Assembly: GCA_002690865.1 (NCBI GenBank)
Contig: NZGG01000009.1
Coordinates: 115,317 to 179,316, forward strand
Reading direction: 5' to 3'
Length of the DNA: 64,000 nt
From: Gammaproteobacteria bacterium
Lineage (GTDB): Bacteria > Pseudomonadota > Gammaproteobacteria > Pseudomonadales > Azotimanducaceae
The position numbers and the translations under genes are program-made. Shown here piece by piece: positions 28,631 to 38,182 of the stretch; the first letter of the stretch is position 1, and every line of letters begins with the position of its first letter. The notes under the pieces were generated by a model. That model was not told where the DNA came from, did no database searches, and saw only the letters and a program-made list of their open reading frames with translations.

Positions 28631-29044
28631 ATGAATACTGGACTGATTATGAGTTTCGATTTTGGTACTAAGAAAATAGGAGTTGCTATAGGCCAGAGGG
28701 TCACGGGAACAGCCACGCCGCTGTCAATTATACGGGTAGAGAATGGAGTACCAGATTGGAATAGTTTGGAAAACCTTATTGCCCAATGGCAACCAGAGCA
28801 AATAGTGGTAGGACTGCCTCTAAATATGGATGATTCTCAGAGTAAAATGTCAAAGCAAGCACTTTGGTTTTCATCTGAACTAGAAAACAGATTTGGTCTT
28901 CCTACCAGTAATGTAGATGAACGTTTAAGCACTTTCGAAGCCCGTCAGATTTCTCTAAAAAAGCGTAACGAGGGTGAGCGAGTACAACTAGATGACATCG
29001 TAGCCGCATTAATCCTTGAATCATGGCTACGCGATAAAGACTAA
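28631..29044 (+). CDS. ruvX: Holliday junction resolvase-like / pre-16S rRNA nuclease RuvX
   Basis: RNase H-fold nuclease (YqgF) acting in pre-16S rRNA 5'-end maturation. Conserved acidic motifs: SFDFGTKKIGVAIG (first Asp), DERLST and DDIVAALILESWL (last Asp). The start at 28631 gives 137 aa, the normal size. It follows yqgE by 5 bp. Confidence 0.93.
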   Translation: MNTGLIMSFDFGTKKIGVAIGQRVTGTATPLSIIRVENGVPDWNSLENLIAQWQPEQIVVGLPLNMDDSQSKMSKQALWFSSELENRFGLPTSNVDERLSTFEARQISLKKRNEGERVQLDDIVAALILESWLRDKD

Positions 29045-29127
29045 AACGGTAGATAGACCTTGGTAGACTTAGGTATTGCAATGGGTAATTCTAAGCTCTG
29101 AAGATATCGAAACTAAAGGTACAAATA

Positions 29128-29820
29128 TTGAACTTGGTTGTTAGTAATCTTTTACGTGTTAAAGAGCGAATACAAAGTGCTTGCCTAGAATCTGGACGTG
29201 ATCCAAGTACAGTTATGCTGCTAGCGGTTAGTAAGACCAAGCCTATTGAAATGTTACAAATTGCCATGGCAGAAGGACAAAACGCGTTTGGGGAAAGTTA
29301 TGTTCAGGATGCTATAGCCAAGATAACCGTGCTTCCTAACGCAAGTTGGCATTTCATCGGGAATATCCAGTCAAATAAAACTCAGCTGATTGCTAATAAT
29401 TTCGATTGGGTACATTCATTAGCGAGCTTGAAAATTGCAAAAAGACTTAATGATCAGCGAGAAAGAAAAAAAGCCCTTAATATTTTGCTACAAGTCAATA
29501 TTAGCAAGGACCCTAAGAAAGCCGGCATTCAGGCGAATACCGCGAACGAATTTCTCAAAGCAATTGAAGATATGGAGAAACTGAAATTACGTGGTTTAAT
29601 GACAATTATAGAGAATACGAAAGATCAAAGACAACAACGTGCCCAATTTGCACGACTTTCCAAACTCCACGAAGAACTAAATAGTAAATATGTACTTCCC
29701 GATTTTAACCAGCTTTCAATGGGAATGACACAAGACCTCGAGGCAGCAATTGCAGAAGGCGCTACAATTGTGCGGATAGGGACAGATATCTTTGGCGCAA
29801 GGGAGAAATTACTAAAATGA
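29128..29820 (+). CDS. yggS: PLP homeostasis protein YggS
   Basis: Single-domain alanine-racemase-like TIM barrel that carries pyridoxal phosphate. The PLP lysine is in LLAVSKTKP, with downstream AFGESYVQDA, WHFIGNIQSNK and the phosphate-binding LSMGMTQDLEAAIAEGATIVRIG. The start is TTG at 29128. Length is 230 aa. It overlaps proC by 4 bp, the classical yggS-proC-yggT order. Confidence 0.94.
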   Translation: MNLVVSNLLRVKERIQSACLESGRDPSTVMLLAVSKTKPIEMLQIAMAEGQNAFGESYVQDAIAKITVLPNASWHFIGNIQSNKTQLIANNFDWVHSLASLKIAKRLNDQRERKKALNILLQVNISKDPKKAGIQANTANEFLKAIEDMEKLKLRGLMTIIENTKDQRQQRAQFARLSKLHEELNSKYVLPDFNQLSMGMTQDLEAAIAEGATIVRIGTDIFGAREKLLK

Positions 29821-30623
29821 AAATTACGTTCTTAGGTTCAGGTAATATTGCACAAGCCATTATGAAAGGGCTAATAGCTAACGGAATATCAGTCAGTCAG
29901 ATAACTGCGGCGGATCCAAATAAAGCTGCTAAAGATCAAACTGGGAAACTGGGTGTTAATATCACGGCGGATAACCAAGCGGCGGTTGAATGGGCTGATG
30001 TCATCGTTATCTCCGTAAAACCGAATGTTGTCACGGAAATAACCAGAGAAATAGCGGATATTATTAATGAGAAATTAGTGATCTCTGTAGCCGCAGGGAT
30101 TACCTGCCAAACATTACAGGATTCACTTGGCTCAACCGCACATGTTATCCGTTGCATGCCTAATACTCCCGCACAAATACAAAGTGGGATAACTGGACTA
30201 TTCGCAACCTCCATAATCTCTGCTGAGGAACAGAAAGTCGCCGAGCAAATACTTGGTGCCGTCGGCAAATATATATGGGTGAAAGAAGAAACAGAATTGC
30301 ATGCGGTCACTGCGATCTCAGGCAGTGGCCCCGCATATTTTTTTTATATTATCGAGGCGTTGCAAAAAGCAGCGACTCAATTGGGTTTAAGTGAAGACTT
30401 GGCGAGATTGTTGGTCATTGAAACAGCGATCGGTGCATCTAAGATGACACTTGCAGAAGAAACCAAAACAGCTGAGCAACTAAGACGCGAAGTTACTTCT
30501 CCAGGAGGGACTACCGCTGCTGCGATCAACATTTTAGAAGAAGGGGACCTTGTTGGACTTATGTCCCGGGCCGTATGCAGTGCAAATGCAAGATCGATAG
30601 AACTTGCTCAAGACATAAGTTAA
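29817..30623 (+). CDS. proC: pyrroline-5-carboxylate reductase
   Basis: NAD(P)H-dependent last step of proline synthesis. Rossmann motif FLGSGNIAQAIMKGL (residues 5-19), central VIRCMPNTPAQIQSG, and the C-terminal signature AISGSGPAYFF plus REVTSPGGTTAAAI are intact. Length is 268 aa. Confidence 0.96.
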   Translation: MKITFLGSGNIAQAIMKGLIANGISVSQITAADPNKAAKDQTGKLGVNITADNQAAVEWADVIVISVKPNVVTEITREIADIINEKLVISVAAGITCQTLQDSLGSTAHVIRCMPNTPAQIQSGITGLFATSIISAEEQKVAEQILGAVGKYIWVKEETELHAVTAISGSGPAYFFYIIEALQKAATQLGLSEDLARLLVIETAIGASKMTLAEETKTAEQLRREVTSPGGTTAAAINILEEGDLVGLMSRAVCSANARSIELAQDIS

Positions 30624-30668
30624 TCAGTAAGCTATCAGTAATCTACTACAAGGTGGCGGTACTCAGCT

Positions 30669-31268
30669 ATGACTAGTAATTTTGGAGATGCAGGCATTTT
30701 CTTAATAGATACATTTCTAGGTCTATATCTGGTCGTGGTAGTACTTCGCTTTCTGATTCAAGCGTCAAGAGTCGATTACTATAACCCTATTTGCCAAGCA
30801 ATCATCAAAATTAGTGATCCTATAAGTAAACCTTTCCGAAAGATTTTGCCAACCATAAAGCGTATAGATTTTTCCGCCCTTATGTTAGCGGTCATAGTAC
30901 AAGTGTTTGCGGCTTTAATGATTATCTTAATTACAGATTATTCCACATACTTTTTAGACCCCATATTGGTAGCTTGGTCGTTGCTTGGCATCGTTGCAGT
31001 AATCATGGATATATACTTTATCGCGCTTCTGATTAGTGTGGGAGCCAGTTGGATTGCTCCTTTCTCTAACCATCCTGCTCTTTCTTTAGTACGCCAGATC
31101 ACAGAACCCATTTGTGCACCCGCAAGGAAATTACTACCGCCCATAGGTGGTATGGATTTTTCGATAATATTAGTTTTTGTCATGATCAACCTAATTGATT
31201 CATACTTCCTAGTTCGGCCATTAGCAGAAATTTTAGGGGTTATACCAGATTTGGTTCTTTGGGCATAA
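30669..31268 (+). CDS. yggT: YggT family integral membrane protein
   Basis: Two tandem YGGT units: FLIQASRVDYYNPICQAIIKISDP near residue 28 and the matching SWIAPFSNHPALSLVRQITEPICAP near residue 127, each followed by membrane helices. About four to five helices in 199 aa. Function is not well established; osmotic or envelope roles are suggested in other organisms. Its last codons overlap the next gene. Confidence 0.88.
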   Translation: MTSNFGDAGIFLIDTFLGLYLVVVVLRFLIQASRVDYYNPICQAIIKISDPISKPFRKILPTIKRIDFSALMLAVIVQVFAALMIILITDYSTYFLDPILVAWSLLGIVAVIMDIYFIALLISVGASWIAPFSNHPALSLVRQITEPICAPARKLLPPIGGMDFSIILVFVMINLIDSYFLVRPLAEILGVIPDLVLWA

Positions 31269-31687
31269 AAGCTCTTCTGAAATATTCATTCTTATGCTTA
31301 CTCTTAATATCTATCGGAGAAGCTACCTCCGAGCAAAAAGAAAATTGGAAGGATTATGAAATTCACTACTCAGTGGTCCCCAGTAGTTTTTTATCCCAGG
31401 AAGTCGCAAAAATACACAGCATTGTCCGCGCTGAGGGTCGTGTCATAATAAATATTGCAATAAAAAAAGATGGGGCTTCTATAAATGCTCAGGTAAAAGG
31501 CACGGTTTCCAACCTACTTAAACAACAGAGCAGATTGCATTTTAGGGAAATAATTAATAATCAAACAATTTATTATCTTGCCAACATTATCTTCGATGAC
31601 AAAGATAAAATAACCTTCTGGATTACTATAACACCCAAGAACGAGAGCGAAACATACGAATTGAAATTTACTAGGCAATATTACTAA
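31259..31687 (+). CDS. DUF4426 periplasmic protein
   Basis: A signal peptide (hydrophobic residues 8-20) precedes a beta-rich domain with HYSVVPSSFLSQEVAKIHSIVRA and YYLANIIFDD, matching DUF4426. In pseudomonads this family sits between metXW and rdgB; here metX and metW are missing and it directly follows yggT with a 10-bp overlap. The TTG start lies inside the yggT end. Function unknown. Confidence 0.8.
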   Translation: MGIKALLKYSFLCLLLISIGEATSEQKENWKDYEIHYSVVPSSFLSQEVAKIHSIVRAEGRVIINIAIKKDGASINAQVKGTVSNLLKQQSRLHFREIINNQTIYYLANIIFDDKDKITFWITITPKNESETYELKFTRQYY

Positions 31688-32262
31688 TGCGCTTTTTAGT
31701 TGCGACAAATAACACACACAAATTCAGGGAAATAAGAGAATTAATGCCAGATAAATTCGAACTTGTGAATCAGATCGAATTTAATATCCCTAGCCCGAAA
31801 GAGACAGGTTTAACCTTTATTGAGAATGCTCTGATCAAAGCTCGCCATGCCAGCATTAAAAGCGGACTGCCCGCAATTGCTGATGACTCTGGTCTAGCAG
31901 TCGAAGCTCTAGGCGGGAAACCCGGTATTTATTCATCTCGATTCGGAGGCCCAACGGCAACAGATAATCAGAATACCCAAAAGCTGCTGAAGGAAATGGA
32001 AGGCAAAGATAATCGTACCGCCTGTTTCCATTGTGTCGTAGTTCTTGTTAGAAACGAATTTGATCCAGTACCCCTCGTCACTCAAGGTATATTGAAAGGC
32101 GAAATACTTATAACGCCTAAAGGGAAAGAAGGCTTTGGTTACGACTCCATATTTTTCCTTCCAGATATTAAAAAAACTGTTGCTGAGTTGCCCATTCATG
32201 AAAAAAATAAACTTAGCCACCGTGCTGAAGCATTACGCCAATTAACTAGGATGATTCAGTGA
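31687..32262 (+). CDS. rdgB: dITP/XTP pyrophosphatase
   Basis: HAM1/RdgB house-cleaning enzyme hydrolysing non-canonical purine NTPs. The motifs FLVATNNTHKFREI, ADDSGLAVEALGGKPGIYSSRF, GKEGFGYDSIFF and LSHRAEALRQL are all present. Length is 191 aa. Overlaps of 1 and 4 bp with its neighbours show coupled translation. Confidence 0.96.
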   Translation: MRFLVATNNTHKFREIRELMPDKFELVNQIEFNIPSPKETGLTFIENALIKARHASIKSGLPAIADDSGLAVEALGGKPGIYSSRFGGPTATDNQNTQKLLKEMEGKDNRTACFHCVVVLVRNEFDPVPLVTQGILKGEILITPKGKEGFGYDSIFFLPDIKKTVAELPIHEKNKLSHRAEALRQLTRMIQ

Positions 32263-33368
32263 ATCCTATAGGGCTTTATATCCACTTTCCTTGGTGTATA
32301 AAAAAATGTCCGTACTGTGACTTCAACTCCCATGTAATCGATGGTCAGATTCCAGAGAAAGAATACATATCGAGCCTAATAAATGATCTATATGATGATG
32401 TCGCCGATTTTCACGGCCCAATAAACTCGGTTTTTCTTGGTGGTGGAACTCCAAGTTTGTTTTCACCCCGCAGTATTTCAGAAATCCTCTCCACTACAAA
32501 GAATGTGTTAAAAGTTAGTGATGATGCAGAAATAACATTAGAGGCTAATCCTGGGGCTCTAGATGCCGCTAATATAGAAGGTTTCCGACAGATAGGGGTC
32601 AACCGACTTAGTCTTGGTGTCCAGTCCTTTCAGGACCAACATCTTAGTTCACTAGGAAGAGTGCATAATAATGACGACATTAACTATGCGATTGCGGCGA
32701 TAAAATCGGCAGGGTTTACTAATATCAATTTTGATCTAATGCATGGCCTTCCAAAACAGGACTGGAAATCGGCGAAACGAGATCTTCTCCAAGCCATAAG
32801 TCATGAACCGACTCATATTTCATGGTACCAATTAACCATTGAACCCAACACTGTATTTAGTCATAAGCCGCCTTCGCTGCCATGCGAAGAGATGCTCATT
32901 GAAATTTATGAGAGAGGAATCGAATTGCTATCCCAAGAAGGGTATAACCGTTATGAGATTTCAGCTTTTAGTCAACTAAACAAGGAAAGTCGGCACAATC
33001 TAAATTATTGGCAATTTGGCGACTACATAGGAATAGGGGCAGGTGCACATGGCAAGCATACTATTGGGGGAAATATATATCGAACAACGAAGTCTAGATC
33101 ACCTCGAGATTATTTAATATCTCCAAACAAAAAGATCAAAACAGTTTCTCGTTCAGAAATACCACTCGAATACTTGATGAATAGTCTCCGGTTAGTATCG
33201 GGATCGGAATTACGAGATTTTGAAGAACGGACTGGTCTCTCTAAAGAAGTCATTAACAACTTCCTTAATAAGGCATTCGAGGGTGGCTTTATTGATAATA
33301 AACGTCGTCTGGTACCGACACAACTAGGACTGAGCTTTTTAGATGAAGTCCTACTTCTGATCGATTAG
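32259..33368 (+). CDS. hemW: haem chaperone / radical SAM protein HemW
   Basis: Radical-SAM protein with the HemN-like CxxxCxxC cluster in WCIKKCPYCDF, SAM motif FLGGGTPSLF, and HemW_C domain at the end. It binds haem and is a chaperone, not the oxygen-independent coproporphyrinogen oxidase it was once named after. Length is 369 aa. It is the usual partner of rdgB and converges on trmB with an 18-bp overlap. Confidence 0.94.
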   Translation: MNPIGLYIHFPWCIKKCPYCDFNSHVIDGQIPEKEYISSLINDLYDDVADFHGPINSVFLGGGTPSLFSPRSISEILSTTKNVLKVSDDAEITLEANPGALDAANIEGFRQIGVNRLSLGVQSFQDQHLSSLGRVHNNDDINYAIAAIKSAGFTNINFDLMHGLPKQDWKSAKRDLLQAISHEPTHISWYQLTIEPNTVFSHKPPSLPCEEMLIEIYERGIELLSQEGYNRYEISAFSQLNKESRHNLNYWQFGDYIGIGAGAHGKHTIGGNIYRTTKSRSPRDYLISPNKKIKTVSRSEIPLEYLMNSLRLVSGSELRDFEERTGLSKEVINNFLNKAFEGGFIDNKRRLVPTQLGLSFLDEVLLLID

Positions 33369-34016
33369 ATCGCAGAATCGATAAGCAATATCAAAAATCT
33401 GATTACCGTAGCGAATACCTCTTTTTTCGTATTTTGTTTCTACACGATCAGGAACTTCTGTAGATAAGAAGCGACAATCATTTAAAAAAGTATACTTAAT
33501 CTGATCGGCGTAATCAGCCCAATCCGTTGCTATATGGACCAGACCATTCTGCTCCAAAACTCTCGCTGCCAAATCCAAGAACCCAGCATTTACGAGCCTA
33601 CGTTTCTGATGCTTTTTCTTCGGCCAAGGATCTGGGAAAAATATTTGCAGCCGATTAACGCTATTTTCCGGGAGATGCTTCTCGAGTGCAGTAAGTGCAT
33701 CAATTTTCATCACGCGAATATTTTTTATCTCGCTTTCAGATACGCCAAGTAACAAATGCCCGATACCTGGGCCATGAACCTCTAGACCGAGAAAATTTCT
33801 TCCACTCTCAGCCTTAGCCATTGCAAGAAGAGAATCCCCCATACCAAAACCAATCTCAACCGTTAAAGGGCCCTCACGGGGGAAACTCTCTAAAGGGTTA
33901 AATCCAGCCATTGGATCAATACCAAAAATTTTCCAGTATTTAGAGATTGAGCTTCTTTGCGCCGCGGTCATCCTGCCCTGACGCAGAACATAACTTCGGA
34001 CCTGTCGAGATTCCAT
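33351..34016 (-). CDS. trmB: tRNA (guanine-N7-)-methyltransferase
   Basis: Methylates G46 of tRNAs with SAM. N-terminal RSYVLRQGRMTAAQ, SAM site VEIGFGMGDSLLAMA and the signature FFPDPWPKKKHQKRRLV are canonical. Length is 221 aa. Convergent with hemW, upstream neighbour rpoH 23 bp away on the same strand. Confidence 0.95.
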   Translation of the reverse strand: MESRQVRSYVLRQGRMTAAQRSSISKYWKIFGIDPMAGFNPLESFPREGPLTVEIGFGMGDSLLAMAKAESGRNFLGLEVHGPGIGHLLLGVSESEIKNIRVMKIDALTALEKHLPENSVNRLQIFFPDPWPKKKHQKRRLVNAGFLDLAARVLEQNGLVHIATDWADYADQIKYTFLNDCRFLSTEVPDRVETKYEKRGIRYGNQIFDIAYRFCDLIDQK

Positions 34017-34039
34017 TAATTGTTAGCTTCCGAGATTAT

Positions 34040-34927
34040 TTACTGTGTCGCAATCTTCTCGCGAAGATTCCTCAGTGCATTTTGTTCTAACTGTCTAACC
34101 CGCTCCGCAGATATATTGAATTGTTTTGCTAGCTCACTCAAAGTCAGTTTTTTACTGGCCAACCAACGAGAAGAAATAATCTTTTTTGATCTTGCATCCA
34201 GCCCCTCGTAAGCAGACATTAGTTGACAATATTCGAACACCTTCCAATCCTGCTGTTCTACCCTAGTACTGGGATCATCTCTGCTAAGCTTCAAGAATTG
34301 AGAGGGTGACGAGACAGTTTCTTCATCACTAGTGGAGCAATCATATGCCTCATCTTTGAAAGATAATCTACCCTCCATCTGCCGCACAGCCACTGATTCC
34401 ACCCCAAGTGCTTTTGCAATATCAGAGATTTCTTGCTCATTCATCCACCCCAATGTTGTCTTCTTACTCCGCAAATTAAAAAACAACTTACGCTGAGATT
34501 TGGTAGTTGCAACTTTAACAATACGCCAATTTTTAAGGATAAACTCATGGATTTCCGCTTTAATCCAATAAATGGCAAAAGAGACCAAGCGAACCTTAAA
34601 CGATGGATTAAATCGCTTCACAGCTTTCATCAAGCCAACATTACCTTCCTGAATTAAATCCGCCTCGCAAAGACCGTAACCAGAAAACGAACGGGCTACG
34701 TAAGCTACAAAACGTAAGTGCGCAAGAACCAGCTGTCTTGCAGCGTCAAGATCACAATCCTCAAACAGTGCTTTAGCTAGTTGTTCTTCGCGCTCGACCG
34801 ATAATACAGGGATGGAGTTGACGATCTGGACGTAAGCCTCCGGGTTTCCTCCGGGAGACATTATGTCTGAGGGCTGTATGCTCGAAGTCAAGGTCGTTCC
34901 AATTAAATGGGCCGCAAAGTCTAGCAC
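34040..34927 (-). CDS. rpoH: RNA polymerase heat-shock sigma factor RpoH (sigma-32)
   Basis: Directs RNA polymerase to heat-shock promoters. Region 2 ADLIQEGNVGLMKAVKRFNP and VRLVSFAIYWIKAEIHEF, the RpoH box KSQRKLFFNLR, and region 4.2 LAKQFNISAERVRQLEQNALRNLR are all seen. The GTG at 34927 gives 295 aa; an internal ATG at 34861 would give about 273 aa, and neither has a convincing Shine-Dalgarno. The conserved rpoH-ftsX-ftsE-ftsY order supports the call. Confidence 0.95.
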   Translation of the reverse strand: MLDFAAHLIGTTLTSSIQPSDIMSPGGNPEAYVQIVNSIPVLSVEREEQLAKALFEDCDLDAARQLVLAHLRFVAYVARSFSGYGLCEADLIQEGNVGLMKAVKRFNPSFKVRLVSFAIYWIKAEIHEFILKNWRIVKVATTKSQRKLFFNLRSKKTTLGWMNEQEISDIAKALGVESVAVRQMEGRLSFKDEAYDCSTSDEETVSSPSQFLKLSRDDPSTRVEQQDWKVFEYCQLMSAYEGLDARSKKIISSRWLASKKLTLSELAKQFNISAERVRQLEQNALRNLREKIATQ

Positions 34928-34958
34928 TCAATCCGCGCAAGCGCTAACACCCCCTTAG

Positions 34959-35918
34959 TTAAAGGGAGCCATCGATTATACGCAAATGCCTGTACACCGC
35001 TAAAACGGCTCCCAGTAGCCCCAAAGCAGAGCTAACCGCGAATAACACTAAACCTTCAAGAAAAGTTAATCCAACTAAGGCGTAGTGATCACGATAGGAT
35101 TGAGCAATCAGCTCCACCGGTCCCGATAAAAAAAGTAAGCAAATATGCACTAGAAACCAAGAAGAAATAGCACCTCCAATACCATACCAAAACCCAAGAT
35201 AAAGAAACGGGCGTTTAACAAAACTGTTAGTCCCACCCACAAGCTTCACAACTTCAATTTCGTTACGACGATTCTCTATAGACAATCGAATGGTATTACC
35301 AAGAACTAAAAGCACTCCAAGCCCCAAAATCAATGCAAGCAAGATAACAACGCTTTCGGCTAGCTTTATAAAGCTAAATAATCTCTCTATCCAAAGCAGA
35401 TCTGCCAAAACCGTATCTACTTCTTGGAGTTTTTCCAACTCCATAATCTGAGATCGTAATTTGACGGGGTCAGTATAACTAGGTATCAGTTCAACGACAC
35501 CTGGCAAAGGATTGCTAGCCAAAGTATTGAGCACATCGACGAAGTTGGAACGAAATTGGAAATCTGCGAGGGCCTCTTCAGGAGAAATATAGCGAAAACT
35601 TTGAGTATTAGAATGTTCATTCACAACTGTTAGAACACGTTTAATATCCGCTTCTTCTAGTTGCTTATTTAAATAAATACTTATTCGCGGCTTACCATCA
35701 AAGTTTTCACTCAGATTTAAAACGTTAACCAAAAGGATATATAGCAGAAGGGGCAAACCCATTGCGATTCCCAACACCATCATAGTCATTAGACTAGTAA
35801 GCCAATTCTTCAGAAGATTACTTAATGATTGAATTGCGACGTTTCGATGACTTCGCAACCAGGCAGTCATAAGGTCCGGCATCGAAATACTGGTGGTTGT
35901 AGCACCAGGAGTTTTCAC
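34959..35918 (-). CDS. ftsX: cell division protein FtsX
   Basis: Permease-like membrane subunit of FtsEX, which activates peptidoglycan amidases at the septum. The N-terminal cytoplasmic part is followed by one helix (about residues 43-66), a periplasmic loop with SIYLNKQLEEADIKRVL, and three C-terminal helices with NEIEVVKLVGGTNSFVKRPF. Length is 319 aa. It overlaps ftsE by 4 bp. Confidence 0.94.
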   Translation of the reverse strand: MKTPGATTTSISMPDLMTAWLRSHRNVAIQSLSNLLKNWLTSLMTMMVLGIAMGLPLLLYILLVNVLNLSENFDGKPRISIYLNKQLEEADIKRVLTVVNEHSNTQSFRYISPEEALADFQFRSNFVDVLNTLASNPLPGVVELIPSYTDPVKLRSQIMELEKLQEVDTVLADLLWIERLFSFIKLAESVVILLALILGLGVLLVLGNTIRLSIENRRNEIEVVKLVGGTNSFVKRPFLYLGFWYGIGGAISSWFLVHICLLFLSGPVELIAQSYRDHYALVGLTFLEGLVLFAVSSALGLLGAVLAVYRHLRIIDGSL

Positions 35919-36565
35919 AAAAGTTTACCCTCATGCAGTTTTATCTGTCGCTTATTCAACCGAGAGATAAGGCCTAGATCATGACTCGCGATCACAACCG
36001 TCACACCTACTTGATTAAATTGTATAAACAAATCCATAACTTCCTTAGATAATTCTGGATCTAAATTTCCGGTCGGCTCATCTGCTAAGAGCAATGAGGG
36101 TCGATTGACAACAGCCCTTGCTATACCAACTCTCTGCTGTTCTCCCCCGGATAAAGAAATTGGGTAAGCTTTCTCCTTCTGAGTTAGGTCCACTTTAGAA
36201 AGAGCAGCACGAACCCTTCGACCCACCTCACGATGCTGAAAACCAGCAATATATAAAGGTAAAGCAACATTATCAAAAACATTGCGATCAAATAAAAGTT
36301 GGTGGTTTTGAAAGACGACACCGACATTTCTGCGAATTGCTGGAATATGTTTAGCTGAAATGCGATTAAGGTTGACATCTTGAACGATCACTTGCCCCTT
36401 GGTCGCACGCTCGAGCACTATAATTAACTTCATCAGGGTAGTTTTTCCAGCACCGGAATTTCCAGTCAAGAAAACCATTTCTCCTGCTTGGATTCCAAAA
36501 CTAACATCGGATAATGCTTCCTTCCCACCTGGATATCGTTTACTAACATTATCAAACAAAATCAT
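35915..36565 (-). CDS. ftsE: cell division ATP-binding protein FtsE
   Basis: ABC-type ATPase partner of FtsX. Walker A GNSGAGKTT, signature LSGGEQQRVGIARA, Walker B LLLADEPTGNLD and the H-loop VIASHD are intact. Length is 216 aa. The gene lies 2 bp downstream of ftsY. Confidence 0.96.
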   Translation of the reverse strand: MILFDNVSKRYPGGKEALSDVSFGIQAGEMVFLTGNSGAGKTTLMKLIIVLERATKGQVIVQDVNLNRISAKHIPAIRRNVGVVFQNHQLLFDRNVFDNVALPLYIAGFQHREVGRRVRAALSKVDLTQKEKAYPISLSGGEQQRVGIARAVVNRPSLLLADEPTGNLDPELSKEVMDLFIQFNQVGVTVVIASHDLGLISRLNKRQIKLHEGKLL

Positions 36566-36567
36566 CT

Positions 36568-37521
36568 TTAGGCACCCAATAATGCATCGACAAACTGCTC
36601 TGCGGAGAAAGGCCTGAGATCGTTCTCTCGTTCACCCACACCAATAAAACGGATTGGCAAACCAAATTGTTTTGCGATCGCAAATATCACTCCGCCTTTC
36701 GCTGTCCCGTCTAACTTAGTTAAAACAATACCCGAGACGGAAACTGCATTCAAAAACTCCTTAGCCTGGATAATTGCGTTCTGTCCTGTGCCCGCATCTA
36801 CTACCAATAAAACTTCATGAGGTGCTGATTCATCAAGCCTTTTAAGCACTCTACTAACCTTGGAAAGCTCTTCCATCAAGTTTTTTTTACTCTGTAACCG
36901 CCCCGCTGTATCCGCAATAACTATATCAATATCACGCGCTTTAGCTGCTGCCAGCGCATCGTATATTACCGACGCACTATCGGAGCCTTGACTCTGCGCA
37001 ATTACCGACACTTGATTTCTATCGCCCCATACTTGTAATTGCTCGACTGCTGCTGCTCGAAAGGTGTCACCTGCCGCCAGCAATACTGACGCACCCTGAT
37101 TCTTAAAATAACGAGCTAACTTACCTATAGTGGTGGTTTTTCCAGCCCCGTTCACCCCCACAGTCAAAATCACAAATGGGCGTGAATCATGGGCTATTTC
37201 AAGAGGCTCATCACATCCAACCAATATTTCCGTAAGTTGTTGCCTTAAAATGGAATAGAGAACATTGGAATTACTTAATTCTTTTCTCGCAGCGCGCTGA
37301 GTTAAGTTATCAATAATATCATTAGTAACACTAACCCCTACATCGGCTAGTAAAAGGGTATTTTCTATTCGCTCTATAATATCGTGATCAATTACCTTTT
37401 TACCCAGAAATAGACCTTCTAGACCGGCCCTTAGTTGTGATCTTGTTTTCCCTAGTCCTTGCCTAACTAGCTGTAATAATCGTTTCTTGCTTTGAACTTC
37501 TTCTTCTGCAACATTAGTCAT
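36568..37521 (-). CDS. ftsY: signal recognition particle receptor FtsY
   Basis: SRP GTPase receptor delivering ribosome-nascent chains to SecYEG. G1 GVNGAGKTTTIGKLA, G3 DTAGRLQ, G4 TKLDGTAKGG and closing FIGVGERENDLRPF are present. I chose the ATG at 37521 (317 aa) because AAGGAG sits 5 bases upstream; an in-frame start at 37560 would overlap rsmD. The acidic A domain is very short compared with E. coli FtsY. First gene of ftsY-ftsE-ftsX-rpoH. Confidence 0.95.
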   Translation of the reverse strand: MTNVAEEEVQSKKRLLQLVRQGLGKTRSQLRAGLEGLFLGKKVIDHDIIERIENTLLLADVGVSVTNDIIDNLTQRAARKELSNSNVLYSILRQQLTEILVGCDEPLEIAHDSRPFVILTVGVNGAGKTTTIGKLARYFKNQGASVLLAAGDTFRAAAVEQLQVWGDRNQVSVIAQSQGSDSASVIYDALAAAKARDIDIVIADTAGRLQSKKNLMEELSKVSRVLKRLDESAPHEVLLVVDAGTGQNAIIQAKEFLNAVSVSGIVLTKLDGTAKGGVIFAIAKQFGLPIRFIGVGERENDLRPFSAEQFVDALLGA

Positions 37522-37553
37522 CAGCACTCCTTCAGCAGGTAAAAAAACTCTAA

Positions 37554-38120
37554 ATGTCATTTCTTAGAATTATCGGTGGAAATTGGCGTGGCCGCAAAAT
37601 ATCTTTTTATGATAGAGCGGAGGTGCGGCCATCTCCAGATCGTGTTAGAGAAACATTATTTAATTGGCTTCAAGGGGAGATTAAGGGCGCCAGATGCCTA
37701 GAGCTCTACGCTGGCAGTGGAATACTAAGCTTGGAGGCCCTATCCCGCGGAGCCTGTCACGCCACATTGGTTGAAAAATCAAAACCTGTATATCGATATC
37801 TAGTATCTACCTTTAGACCATTCGCTATTAGTAACTACGACCTTATTTGTGGTACTGCAGCAAAATTCCTAAAAACAACAAGTTCAGTATATGACATTAT
37901 TTTCATGGATCCTCCCTTTCACTCAGCAGAATTAAGAAACATACTGCCACAATTATCAAATCTCGGTGTAATTGACACAAATAGCAAAATCTATGTTGAG
38001 AATAACGAGCCATTAGATCTCCCCGAGGGTTTGGCTGTATACCGTGAGGGACGGGCAGGGAGGATTTATTACTATCTGTTGAAGCCTGAAGAAATAATCT
38101 CAACACATAGCCGAGACTAA
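37554..38120 (+). CDS. rsmD: 16S rRNA m2G966 methyltransferase
   Basis: SAM-dependent methyltransferase of 16S rRNA. N-terminal LRIIGGNWRGRKI, RPSPDRVRETLFNWL, SAM motif CLELYAGSGILSLEALSRGA and the catalytic MDPPF are diagnostic. Length is 188 aa. Divergent from ftsY, separated by about 32 bp, a widely conserved arrangement. Confidence 0.95.
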   Translation: MSFLRIIGGNWRGRKISFYDRAEVRPSPDRVRETLFNWLQGEIKGARCLELYAGSGILSLEALSRGACHATLVEKSKPVYRYLVSTFRPFAISNYDLICGTAAKFLKTTSSVYDIIFMDPPFHSAELRNILPQLSNLGVIDTNSKIYVENNEPLDLPEGLAVYREGRAGRIYYYLLKPEEIISTHSRD

Positions 38121-38182
38121 GTCCTAGATTTTTTTATACAATATGTTCATTATTAACAGTCACTGTTTTAACCGCTTTAGCT

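Noticed and set aside
37522..37560. FtsY start at 37560 overlapping rsmD
   Set aside because: The ATG at 37521 has AAGGAG 5 bases upstream and fits the family; the longer form has no such support.
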